This document shows positions 36,189 through 43,560 of a stretch of 64,000 bases of DNA, one piece after another. The notes under the pieces were generated by a model that worked only from the letters and a program-made list of their open reading frames with translations, had not been told where the DNA came from and did no database searches. The DNA is from Nocardioides sp. zg-1228 (GTDB lineage Bacteria > Actinomycetota > Actinomycetes > Propionibacteriales > Nocardioidaceae): NCBI RefSeq assembly GCF_017086465.1, contig NZ_CP070961.1, positions 2,418,001 to 2,482,000 of the forward strand, given 5' to 3'. The position numbers and the translations under genes were made by a program. Within the stretch, counting starts at the first letter, position 1, and the number at the start of each line of letters is the position of its first letter.

Positions 36189-36243
36189 GCCGGGCGAGGG
36201 ATGGGCCGGGCGAGGGATGGGCCGGGGCGGGCCGGGGCGGGCC
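36189..36243. repeat. Short tandem repeats next to the SOS promoter
   Basis: Two copies of the 16-nt unit GCCGGGCGAGGGATGG (36189-36204 and 36205-36220), then two copies of GCCGGGGCGG. They fill the gap between the upstream membrane gene stop and the -35 element. Confidence 0.85.
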
Positions 36244-36250
36244 GCCCCGC

Positions 36251-36718
36251 TCAGTCGCCGCGCAGGAAGGCGGTCGTCTCGCGGCGCCACAGGAAGAACG
36301 ACAGCACCAGGCCCTCGACGATCACCAGCGCCGAGAGCACGACGAACACCGCCGGGAGGCGGGCGTCGAGACAGACCACCCCGACCAGGACGCCGATGCC
36401 CGCGGTGCCCGTGAGCACGGGCCGGGTCCAGCCGTGGCCGCCGACGAAGAGGGACCCGAGCACGAGGACGAGGGCGGCGAAGCCGACGAACGCGACGATC
36501 GACAGGGCGACGAAGCCCGGCACGATCGGGCTCTCGCGGAGCAGCTCGATGCCACCCTGGGCCAGGAGCCCCTGCGCCGACGGGTTGCCCTCGGCCCATC
36601 CGAGGATCACGTCGTCGCGCATCAGCCGGATCAGGAGCGTGATCAGGCCCGCCGTGGCGACGATCAGCACGAGCACGCGCAGGCTGTTGACCACGGATCG
36701 CGGCAGGTCGCGCGCCAT
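36251..36718 (-). CDS. Four-span membrane protein, function unknown
   Basis: A 155-residue membrane protein with hydrophobic segments near residues 13-31, 72-92, 98-117 and 120-140, and a basic cytoplasmic N-terminus (MARDLPRSV). ATG 36718 follows AGGGGAGATCCG. I do not recognise a family. It is divergent from the ybaK-like gene with a 44-nt gap. Confidence 0.75.
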   Translation of the reverse strand: MARDLPRSVVNSLRVLVLIVATAGLITLLIRLMRDDVILGWAEGNPSAQGLLAQGGIELLRESPIVPGFVALSIVAFVGFAALVLVLGSLFVGGHGWTRPVLTGTAGIGVLVGVVCLDARLPAVFVVLSALVIVEGLVLSFFLWRRETTAFLRGD

Positions 36719-36750
36719 CGGATCTCCCCTGGGGCTCGTCGTCGGGTCGC

Positions 36751-36756
36751 TAGGCT
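36751..36756 (+). promoter_or_regulatory. Leaderless-type -10 of the ybaK-like gene
   Basis: TAGGCT, 6 nt, ATG. Confidence 0.6.
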
Positions 36757-36762
36757 CGCGCC

Positions 36763-37236
36763 ATGTCGACGGAGCACGCATCGATCACCTCGTTCCGAGA
36801 TGACCTCCACCGGCGCGGCGGCACCGGTGACGTGGTCATCCTGCCCGACAGCGCCCACACCGCGGCTCTCGCCGCGGCGGCACTCGGCTGCGAGGTCGGC
36901 GCGATCGCCAACAGCCTGCTCTTCGACGCCGACGGCGAGCCGGTCCTCGTCCTCACCTCGGGCGCACACCGGGTCGACACCGCCGCGGTGGCCGAGCGCA
37001 TCGGTGTCGCGCGCCTCCGGCGGGCCGACCCCGACTTCGTCCGGCTCCACACCGGCCAGGTGATCGGCGGCGTCTCCCCGCTCGGCCACCCGGCCCCGAT
37101 CCGCACGTGGATCGACCCGTGGCTGCGACGCCACGACGTCGTGTGGGCGGCGGCCGGCCACCCGGCCGCGGTGTTCTCCACGTCCTACGACGAGCTGGTG
37201 GCGATGACGGGCGCCGTCGAGGTCGAGGTCGACTGA
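36763..37236 (+). CDS. YbaK/ProX-type aminoacyl-tRNA deacylase
   Basis: A 157-residue YbaK/EbsC-superfamily protein that probably hydrolyses mischarged tRNA (Cys- or Ala-tRNA-Pro type). Family features: AALGCEVGAIANSLLF, VLVLTSGAHRVD and GVSPLGHPAPIRTWID, the last being the Gly-x-x-Pro loop. The specific substrate cannot be read from sequence. ATG 36763 with a leaderless-type -10; DUF4126 follows 12 nt later. Confidence 0.9.
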   Translation: MSTEHASITSFRDDLHRRGGTGDVVILPDSAHTAALAAAALGCEVGAIANSLLFDADGEPVLVLTSGAHRVDTAAVAERIGVARLRRADPDFVRLHTGQVIGGVSPLGHPAPIRTWIDPWLRRHDVVWAAAGHPAAVFSTSYDELVAMTGAVEVEVD

Positions 37237-37248
37237 GGTGCCGGCCTG

Positions 37249-37839
37249 ATGGACGCCTTGGCACTGACGTTCTCGAGCGGGTGGGCGAGCGGCATCAACG
37301 CCTACCTCGTGGTCCTGGTGCTGGGCGTCGCCGACCGGCTCGGCTCCTTCGCCGACATCCCCGACGCGCTGGGCCGGTGGGACGTGCTGGCCGCGGCGGG
37401 CTTCATGTACGCGATGGAGTTCGTCGCCGACAAGATCCCCTACATCGACTCGACGTGGGACGCGATCTCCACGGCCGTGCGCCCCACCGCGGGGGCGGTC
37501 ATCGGCGTGCTGCTCGCCGGGGACGCCTCCTCCCTCGACCAGGCCGTGCTCGGCGTGGTCGGCGGGGGCACGGCCCTGCTCAGCCACCTCGCCAAGGCGG
37601 GCGGGCGGCTGGCGCTCAACTCCTCCCCCGAGCCCGCCACCAACGTGCTGGCCAGCATCACCGAGGACGCCGCGGTGCTGGGCGTGGTCTGGTTCTCCCT
37701 CGAGCACCCGCAGGCGGCCGCCGCGATCGCCGGCGTCCTGCTGCTCCTCGGCCTGGTGATGCTGCTGCTCGTCGGGCGACTGGTCCGCCGTGGCTGGCGC
37801 CGGTGGCGCGCGAGGGAGCCCGTCCACCGGGTCGCCTAG
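37249..37839 (+). CDS. DUF4126 membrane protein
   Basis: A 196-residue membrane protein of the DUF4126 family, starting MDALALTFSSGWASGINAYL with further segments through VLASITEDAAVLGVVWFSL and a C-terminal hydrophobic helix followed by a basic tail. Function unknown. GAGGTG precedes the ATG; it is probably cotranscribed with the ybaK-like gene. Its TAG stop forms part of the next gene's -10. Confidence 0.9.
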   Translation: MDALALTFSSGWASGINAYLVVLVLGVADRLGSFADIPDALGRWDVLAAAGFMYAMEFVADKIPYIDSTWDAISTAVRPTAGAVIGVLLAGDASSLDQAVLGVVGGGTALLSHLAKAGGRLALNSSPEPATNVLASITEDAAVLGVVWFSLEHPQAAAAIAGVLLLLGLVMLLLVGRLVRRGWRRWRAREPVHRVA

Positions 37840-37842
37840 GGT
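37837..37842 (+). promoter_or_regulatory. Leaderless-type -10 of the oxidoreductase gene, sharing a stop codon
   Basis: TAGGGT, 7 nt, GTG. The TAG is the stop codon of the DUF4126 gene. Confidence 0.6.
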
Positions 37843-37849
37843 TCCCCCC

Positions 37850-39166
37850 GTGGCACGCGTGGTGGTGGTCGGCGGCGGGTTCGGCGGCATGGCCGCCGCG
37901 GCCCGGCTGGCCAAGCTCGGCCACGAGGTCACTCTGCTCGAGAGGTCCGAGCGGCTCGGCGGCGCGCTCACGACGGTGGAGCACGACGACTTCGCCTGGG
38001 ACGCGGGACCGACCAGCACCCTGCTGCCGGCCGTCGTGCGCGACCTGTTCCGCAAGTCCGGTCGTCCGCTCGAGCGCGAGGTCGACCTCCAGCCGCTCGA
38101 CGTGGTGCGCGAGCACCGTTTCGCGGACGGCTCGTCGCTGGTCCTGCCGGGCGGGTCGCGCGCGGCCCAGCTCGCAGCGTTCGACGAGCTCGGCGCCGGC
38201 CTGGGACAGCAGTGGGTCGATCACGTCGCGTCCTACGGCGAGCCGTGGGAGCTGCTGCGCAAGGAGTGGTACGAACGCCCCTTCGACGCCGACGTCGCCC
38301 CGAGCGAGCTGCTCAGGCTGCTGGAGCGGCGGGAGTCGCTGCACCGGCGGCTGCGCCGCACGCTCGGCGACGAGCGGCTGCGGCTGGTCGCCGGGCACCG
38401 GGTCGTCATGGACGGGCACGACCCGCGCGACGCGCCGGTGATCGCCGGCGTCGACGTCTACCTCGAGCAGCGCTTCGGCGCCTGGACCGTGCCGGGCGGG
38501 CTCGCCGCCCTGGGCACGGCGATGGCCGACCGGCTCGCCCTGCGGCGGGTCACGGTGCTCACCGGCACCCCCGCCGCAGACCTGGTGGTGCGCGCCGACC
38601 ACGTGGTCGCGGTGCGGACCGCTGACGGCGACGAGCTCGACGCCGACGTCGTCGTCGTCGCCGTCGACCCGCGTCGCCTGCCCGCGCTCGCGAGCCACGT
38701 CCGCCGCACGAGAGCGGCCTGCCCGCCGGCGGTGTGCCACGTGGCCCTCGAGGGCGACCTGCCCGACCTGACGCACGAGGTGGTGCTGCACGGCGACCCG
38801 CTGCTCGTGGTGCGCACGGGCGGCCGGGCGCCCGACGGTGCCGCTGCGTGGACGGTGCTGGCGCGCGGGCGCCTCGGCGAGGACCTGCTCACGGCGCTGG
38901 CCCGCCGCGGCCTCGACGTGCGCCGTCAGGTCGTCGCCCGGATCGACCGCACGCCCCGCGACCTCGTCGAGGCGTGGGGCGGGTCCCCGCACGGCGTGCT
39001 CTGGCAGGGACCGCGCTCCGCTCGCACGCGACTCGGTCCCCGCACGCCGATCGAGGGCGTGCTCACCGCGGGCGCGCACGCCACGACGGGGTCGGGCCTG
39101 CCGTTCGCGGGCCTCAGCGCCGCCCTGGTCGCCGAGATGGTGGGTCGGGCCGAGCTCAGACGGTGA
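37850..39166 (+). CDS. Phytoene desaturase-like FAD oxidoreductase
   Basis: A 438-residue FAD enzyme of the CrtI/NAD(P)-binding amine-oxidase-like family. N-terminal Rossmann motif VVVGGGFGGMAAAARL with the ERSERLGG follow-up, and the C-terminal FAD segment GVLTAGAHATTGSGLPFAGLSAA. No carotenoid genes adjoin except the prenyl synthase across metF, so a polyprenyl or carotenoid substrate is only a suggestion. GTG 37850 fits the Rossmann start. Its end overlaps metF (opposite strand) by 11 nt. Confidence 0.88.
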   Translation: MARVVVVGGGFGGMAAAARLAKLGHEVTLLERSERLGGALTTVEHDDFAWDAGPTSTLLPAVVRDLFRKSGRPLEREVDLQPLDVVREHRFADGSSLVLPGGSRAAQLAAFDELGAGLGQQWVDHVASYGEPWELLRKEWYERPFDADVAPSELLRLLERRESLHRRLRRTLGDERLRLVAGHRVVMDGHDPRDAPVIAGVDVYLEQRFGAWTVPGGLAALGTAMADRLALRRVTVLTGTPAADLVVRADHVVAVRTADGDELDADVVVVAVDPRRLPALASHVRRTRAACPPAVCHVALEGDLPDLTHEVVLHGDPLLVVRTGGRAPDGAAAWTVLARGRLGEDLLTALARRGLDVRRQVVARIDRTPRDLVEAWGGSPHGVLWQGPRSARTRLGPRTPIEGVLTAGAHATTGSGLPFAGLSAALVAEMVGRAELRR

Positions 39167-40046
39167 TCTGCAGGTTGGCGAAGATCTCGCGCGTCGCCCT
39201 GGACCGGTTGAGGGTGTAGAAGTGCAGTCCCGGCGCGCCCGCGTCGAGCAGCGTCTCGCAGAGCTCGGTCGCGATCGCGATGCCCTCCGCGCGCAGCCGC
39301 GCCGGGTCGTCGGCGTGGGGCGTGAGCCGCGCGGTGACCTCGGCGGGGAGCTGACGGCGAGACAGCTCGACCATCCGCTCCATCGACCGGAGGCCGAGGA
39401 TCGGCATGATGCCGGGGATGATCGGGAGGTCGGCCCCGACTGCCCACGCGCGCTCGACGAGCGCGACGTAGTCGGAGGCGCGCAGCACCATCTCGGTCAC
39501 CGCGAACTCGGCCCCTGCGTCCTGCTTGGCCTTCAGCACGCGCGCGTCGTGGTCGAGGTCGGACGCGTCGACGTGCCCCTCGGGGAACGCCGCGACGCCG
39601 ATGCGCATGTCGGCGCGCTCGCGAATGAGGGCGACCAGCTCGTTGGCGTAGGTGAGTCCGCCGTCGGTCGGGGTCCACGGGGCGCCGGGGCCGCCCGGGG
39701 GGTCGCCGCGCAGGGCCATGACGTGGTGCACGCCCGCGGCACCGAGGTCGTCGAGGATCGCGTGGAGCTCGTCGGTCGTGTGGCCCACGCAGGTGAGGTG
39801 CGCGACCGGGAGCAGGCCGGTCTCGCGGGCGATGCGCGCGGTGATCGCGACCGTGCGGTCCCGCGTGGTGCCGCCCGCGCCGTAGGTCACCGAGACGAAC
39901 GTCGGGCGGTAGGGCTCCAGGTCGGTGATCGCCTGCCAGAGCTGCTCCTCGCCCGCCTCGTCCTTGGGTGGGAAGAACTCGAAGGAGAACGACCGCTCAC
40001 CGCGCGCGAGGAGCTCGCGCATGCTCAGGCCGGGTGCGGAGGTCAT
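39156..40046 (-). CDS. metF: Methylenetetrahydrofolate reductase
   Basis: A 296-residue TIM-barrel flavoenzyme reducing 5,10-methylene- to 5-methyl-tetrahydrofolate for methionine synthesis. Motifs: SFEFFPPKDE with the catalytic Glu, VTYGAGGTTRDRT, HLTCVGHT, ALRGDPP and IIPGIMPIL. ATG 40046 is 7 nt after TAGGCT. It diverges from the prenyl synthase gene, a pairing also found at Rv2172c/Rv2173 in M. tuberculosis. Confidence 0.97.
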   Translation of the reverse strand: MTSAPGLSMRELLARGERSFSFEFFPPKDEAGEEQLWQAITDLEPYRPTFVSVTYGAGGTTRDRTVAITARIARETGLLPVAHLTCVGHTTDELHAILDDLGAAGVHHVMALRGDPPGGPGAPWTPTDGGLTYANELVALIRERADMRIGVAAFPEGHVDASDLDHDARVLKAKQDAGAEFAVTEMVLRASDYVALVERAWAVGADLPIIPGIMPILGLRSMERMVELSRRQLPAEVTARLTPHADDPARLRAEGIAIATELCETLLDAGAPGLHFYTLNRSRATREIFANLQITV

Positions 40047-40053
40047 GGCAACC

Positions 40054-40059
40054 AGCCTA
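40054..40059 (-). promoter_or_regulatory. Leaderless-type -10 of metF
   Basis: TAGGCT, 7 nt, ATG. Divergent from the prenyl synthase -10. Confidence 0.6.
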
Positions 40060-40097
40060 CGGAGCACAGCCGTGACCCCTCGTATCGTCCCACTGAT

Positions 40098-40103
40098 TAG
40101 GCT
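40098..40103 (+). promoter_or_regulatory. Leaderless-type -10 of the prenyl synthase gene
   Basis: TAGGCT, 7 nt, GTG. Confidence 0.6.
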
Positions 40104-40110
40104 GCACCGC

Positions 40111-41175
40111 GTGACCACCTGGGACCCCGCCGACTTCCGCGACCAGGTCCAGGAGGTGCTCGACGAGTTCCTCGCCGCCCGCGAGGCCGAGCTGGTCCCG
40201 CTCGGGCCCGATGCCGGCCGGCTGGTCGCCGAGGCACGGACGGCGGTGCGTGGCGGCAAGCGGTTCCGCGCGGCGTTCTGCCACTGGGGGCACCGCGCGA
40301 TCCGCCCGGAGGTGGCCGACGAGGCCGCCCTCGCCCGCGCCTGCGCCTCCCTCGAGGTGCTGCACGCGAGCGCCCTCGTGCACGACGACCTCATGGACGC
40401 CTCCGACACCCGGCGCGGCCGCCCGGCGACCCACCGCGCGTTCGAGGCCGAGCACCGCGCCGCCGCGTGGCGCGGCGACCCGGAGCAGTACGGCGCGGCC
40501 GCAGCGATCCTGCTCGGCGACCTGCTGCTCGGCTGGGCCGGCGACATGCTGCGCGGCAGCGGGTTCGCGCCCGAGGAGGTGGCCCCCGGGCTGGCGCTCT
40601 TCGAGCGGTGCCGCAACGAGGTCATCGCCGGGCAGTTCCTCGACGTGTCGGTGCAGGCGCGCGGGCGCGCAGACGTCGACACCGCCATGACCGTGCTGCG
40701 CTACAAGTCGGCCAAGTACTCCATCGAGCGCCCCATCCACATCGGCGCCGCGCTCGCCGGCGCCACCCCCCGACAGCTCGACCAGCTCGGCCGCTTCGGG
40801 CTCCCGGTCGGCGAGGCGTTCCAGCTGCGCGACGACCTGCTCGGCGTCTTCGGTGACCCAGGCGAGACCGGCAAGCCGGCCGGCGACGACCTGGTCGAGG
40901 GCAAGCGCACGGTCCTGGTCGCGCTCGCCCTCGACGCCGCCCCGCGTGCCGCCGCCGAGCGGCTCGACGCCGCGCTCGGGACTCCGCTCAGCGACGCCGA
41001 CGTCGACGAGCTCCGCGGGATCATCGAGGAGTCCGGAGCCCGCGCCCAGGTGGAGGCCGTGATCGGGCAGCTCGCCGACCACGCGGTCGAGGCGCTGCGA
41101 TCCGCTGACATCGATCCGCACGCGTGCGACGTCCTCGTCGAGCTGGCGGCCGCCGCCACCCAGCGCACGGTCTGA
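40111..41175 (+). CDS. Polyprenyl diphosphate synthase (trans-isoprenyl)
   Basis: A 354-residue all-helical prenyltransferase. First aspartate-rich motif in LVHDDLMDASDTRRG, second in FQLRDDLLGVFGDPGETGKPAGDDL; also GGKRFR and KTA-like KSAKYS. Likely makes geranylgeranyl or longer diphosphates for quinones or carotenoids. The M. tuberculosis syntenic gene is idsA2. GTG 40111 gives a clean start; the longer open frame upstream crosses metF. Confidence 0.94.
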   Translation: MTTWDPADFRDQVQEVLDEFLAAREAELVPLGPDAGRLVAEARTAVRGGKRFRAAFCHWGHRAIRPEVADEAALARACASLEVLHASALVHDDLMDASDTRRGRPATHRAFEAEHRAAAWRGDPEQYGAAAAILLGDLLLGWAGDMLRGSGFAPEEVAPGLALFERCRNEVIAGQFLDVSVQARGRADVDTAMTVLRYKSAKYSIERPIHIGAALAGATPRQLDQLGRFGLPVGEAFQLRDDLLGVFGDPGETGKPAGDDLVEGKRTVLVALALDAAPRAAAERLDAALGTPLSDADVDELRGIIEESGARAQVEAVIGQLADHAVEALRSADIDPHACDVLVELAAAATQRTV

Positions 41176-41221
41176 CCCACGCTCCCCGCCCGGCTCGGCC
41201 CGACGGCGGGGCCCGACGGCC

Positions 41222-41656
41222 TCAGTCCAGGCTGGTCACGCCCGGCAGCACCGGTCCCTCGCCGCGCAGCAGCACCACGAACGGCACGCCCCGATCGGCC
41301 TCGACACGCGAGCCCAGGACGCTGAGTGCGACGCTGAACGCCCTCTCGTCCGTCCGGGCCAGGGTCGCCCAGCCGTCCCACAGCAGCACGACGCCGTCGC
41401 GGTGCTCGCCGATGTCGTGCAGGCAGTCGGCGAGGGCGTCGAAGTTCTGGCCGTAGTGGTCGGGGAAGTCGAGGGCCTCCCCCACGGCGGCCAGGAAGGC
41501 GGGCTTGGTGTCGGCGCCGGTCCAGCCGTCGACGTAGCCGAAGCCCCACCCGGCGTGCTCCACTGCGTGGCGCACCTCCTCGACCTCGAACGCCGCGTGC
41601 CACCGGTGGATGCCGGGTGGCTCGCGTCCGGCCAGCACGGCCGCGAGCCCGCTCAT
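41222..41656 (-). CDS. Barstar family ribonuclease inhibitor
   Basis: A 144-residue barstar-like protein. After about 40 residues of its own the fold is recognisable: GADTKPAFLAAVGEALDFPDHYGQNFDALADCLHDI matches the barstar helix that docks in the RNase active site, with the acidic Asp/Glu positions kept. It lies 31 nt downstream of a secreted RNase gene on the same strand, a toxin-immunity arrangement like barnase-barstar. ATG 41656 is preferred over the long upstream frame that overlaps the RNase. Confidence 0.9.
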   Translation of the reverse strand: MSGLAAVLAGREPPGIHRWHAAFEVEEVRHAVEHAGWGFGYVDGWTGADTKPAFLAAVGEALDFPDHYGQNFDALADCLHDIGEHRDGVVLLWDGWATLARTDERAFSVALSVLGSRVEADRGVPFVVLLRGEGPVLPGVTSLD

Positions 41657-41687
41657 CGACGTGCTCGCGTCGCTGCGTCGCTCACGT

Positions 41688-42203
41688 CTACCTCCGGATG
41701 CGCGAGAAGGAGCTGTAGTGGTCGCCGGTCCAGTAGAGCTCGCCGTCCTCGCCCGCCACGATGCGGCGGGCGCCACGGTGGTCGACGCCCGGCGTGGGCA
41801 CCGTGTACTCACGGTAGTGGCCCGTCGGCCGGTCGGGCAGCAGCTCCTCGCGGTTGCCGAAGGTGGTGCCGTCGTGCTCGGGCTCGGGGAACGGTCCGCC
41901 CGCGTCGATCAGCTCCACCGTGCGTGCGGCCTCGGGCGGCAGGTCGGCGAGCCGGACGACCGGCAGGGCGCCGGACGTACCCCCGCTCGGCTCACTGGTC
42001 GGCTCACTCGTCGGTGTGGTCGTCGCGGTGAAGTCGTGGGTCGGGGACGACGAGGCCGACGGCGAGGGCGCGGACGGCTCGCCGGGCTGCCCGGTCCCGC
42101 CCTTCCAGCCGCCGCCGGCCAGCCACGCGACCAGCAGCGCGGCCGCGAGGAGCAGGAGCAGCCAGCGGTAGCGCTGCCTGCCGGTCGGGCCGGCAGGCGC
42201 CAT
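41688..42203 (-). CDS. Secreted/anchored ribonuclease of the barnase/RNase Sa family
   Basis: A 171-residue protein. An N-terminal hydrophobic segment (RWLLLLLAAALLVAWLAGG) acts as signal or anchor; a Ser/Thr/Pro linker (about 38-75) precedes a small RNase domain. Catalytic residues of the N1/T1 family are visible: Glu in HYREYTVPTPG, Arg in ARRIVAGE and His in WTGDHYSSFSRIR. Cognate inhibitor downstream. ATG 42203 overlaps the stop of the Rv2175c-like gene by 1 nt. Possible roles: extracellular nutrition or competition. Confidence 0.92.
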   Translation of the reverse strand: MAPAGPTGRQRYRWLLLLLAAALLVAWLAGGGWKGGTGQPGEPSAPSPSASSSPTHDFTATTTPTSEPTSEPSGGTSGALPVVRLADLPPEAARTVELIDAGGPFPEPEHDGTTFGNREELLPDRPTGHYREYTVPTPGVDHRGARRIVAGEDGELYWTGDHYSSFSRIRR

Positions 42204-42574
42204 CAGTACTCCAGCACCTGCGCCCGGCGCTTGACCTCGCTGCCGCGGTTCTCGCGCAGCGCGTCGATCGGGCGGCCCGGGAGGTCGTCGTCGGTGAAGA
42301 GCCACGCGATGCACTCGCGGTCGTCGAAGCGGTGGTCGTGCAGCAGCGTGAGCAGGCCGGGAAGACCCTTGACCACGACCCCGTCCTGGATGAAGGCCGC
42401 CGGCACCCGGGGGCCGGTGCCCGGCTCGGACACCGCGGCGGCCAGCTCGTGGTCACGGATCATCGTGCGCACCTTGCCCGGTGTGACACCGAGCAGCTTC
42501 GCGGCCTGGTCCCAGTCGAGCCACTCCGGGACGAGGGCGGCGAGGTCACGGTCGGCGAGGGGGACGTCACTCAT
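42203..42574 (-). CDS. Rv2175c-family winged-helix DNA-binding protein
   Basis: A 123-residue protein related to M. tuberculosis Rv2175c, a DNA-binding substrate of the kinase PknL. The HTH is WLDWDQAAKLLGVTPGKVRTMIRDHEL; the conserved C-terminal region VVKGLPGLLTLLHDHRFDDRECIAWLFTDDDLPGRPIDALREN is intact. A PASTA kinase gene is 1 kb away, as in M. tuberculosis. ATG 42574 follows TAGGCT by 6 nt. Confidence 0.92.
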   Translation of the reverse strand: MSDVPLADRDLAALVPEWLDWDQAAKLLGVTPGKVRTMIRDHELAAAVSEPGTGPRVPAAFIQDGVVVKGLPGLLTLLHDHRFDDRECIAWLFTDDDLPGRPIDALRENRGSEVKRRAQVLEY

Positions 42575-42580
42575 GCGGGC

Positions 42581-42586
42581 AGCCTA
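42581..42586 (-). promoter_or_regulatory. Leaderless-type -10 of the Rv2175c-like gene
   Basis: TAGGCT, 6 nt, ATG. Confidence 0.6.
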
Positions 42587-42628
42587 GGTGAGAGGGGTCG
42601 CGGCCCGGCAGTCGCGGGCCCGGTGGAG

Positions 42629-42657
42629 TTGTCGCCGCGGCCACCGGTCCGTAGCGT
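42629..42657 (+). promoter_or_regulatory. Promoter of the GH16-like gene
   Basis: TTGTCG (42629-42634), exactly 17 bp, TAGCGT (42652-42657), then 7 nt to the ATG. The best-formed -35/-10 pair among the leaderless-type promoters here. Confidence 0.7.
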
Positions 42658-42664
42658 GTCGCGG

Positions 42665-43465
42665 ATGCGCCCACTCCGATCAGTCCTCGCGGCGAGCCTC
42701 GTGGGCCTGCTGGCCCTGACGCTCTCCCCGGCGGTCTCCCCCGCGTCCGCCGACCACTACGACGGTGCCCCGGGCCCGGTCCACGCCGGCAACACCTTCG
42801 GCTGGTACCAGCACGGTGTCTTCCGGCAGGAGTTCATCGGCCCGAAGCCGGGGTTCTGGAAGAAGAAGGGGCGCGGCGTCGTCCGCACCCAGAACGGCAT
42901 GCTCACGCTCATGAGCACCACCCGCGGCAGCGTGTCCGCGACGCTGGACCTCAAGGGGAACACCTACGGGCGGTGGGAGATCCGCATGCGGGCGCGCACC
43001 ATGTCGAAGGTCAAGGGCGGCAAGCCCTTCAAGGTCGTCACCGAGCTGGTGCCCGCCGGCACCCGCGACCAGCGCTGCGGCGGTCGCGACATCGCGCTGG
43101 AGAACTTCACCCTCGGCACCAACACCGTGAAGTCCTACGTGCACACGCTGCCCGACAACTCCTTCCGCGGCTTCCTCGGTCGCCACCTGCGCAACGACCG
43201 GTGGCACACCTACGCCGTGGAGGTCGCCGAGGACCACGTCTCGTGGTTCGTCGACGCCCACGTGATCCACACCGAGCGCCGCGCCGAGGCGCTCGACCCG
43301 GTGCCGCGGCAGCTGAAGTTCGAGCTCCGCGCGCAGGACGGCAAGACGATGGATCCGGCCCGGATGCAGATGGACTGGATGCGCTACTGGACGATGCGTG
43401 CGCCCAACGAGAAGTCGATCAAGGCCCCGCAGCTCGAGCTCAGCACGTTCCACGGAGCCTGCTGA
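42665..43465 (+). CDS. Secreted GH16-like (concanavalin-fold) protein lacking the usual catalytic motif
   Basis: A 266-residue protein with a Sec signal (MRPLRSVLAASLVGLLALTL, cleavage near PASA-DH) and a beta-jelly-roll pattern as in family 16 glycosidases: GVVRTQNGMLTL, LKGNTYGRWEIRMRAR and WHTYAVEVAEDHVSWFVDAHV. The canonical E-x-D-x-x-E triad aligns with GGRDIALE (about 139-146), so the nucleophile Glu position is replaced. It may bind rather than cut polysaccharide. Confidence 0.85.
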   Translation: MRPLRSVLAASLVGLLALTLSPAVSPASADHYDGAPGPVHAGNTFGWYQHGVFRQEFIGPKPGFWKKKGRGVVRTQNGMLTLMSTTRGSVSATLDLKGNTYGRWEIRMRARTMSKVKGGKPFKVVTELVPAGTRDQRCGGRDIALENFTLGTNTVKSYVHTLPDNSFRGFLGRHLRNDRWHTYAVEVAEDHVSWFVDAHVIHTERRAEALDPVPRQLKFELRAQDGKTMDPARMQMDWMRYWTMRAPNEKSIKAPQLELSTFHGAC

Positions 43466-43512
43466 CGCCACGCCGGGGCCGCGCCTGAGCGTGGGCCGAG
43501 CCCCGGCTTCCG

Positions 43513-43518
43513 TACGAT
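43513..43518 (+). promoter_or_regulatory. -10 candidate of the PASTA kinase gene
   Basis: TACGAT about 42 nt before the GTG; unlike its neighbours this gene has a leader with GGAGGT 6 nt before the start. Confidence 0.45.
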
Positions 43519-43560
43519 GGGCGCGCCGGTCCCTTCCCCGACCGGTGATGGAGGTCGACC

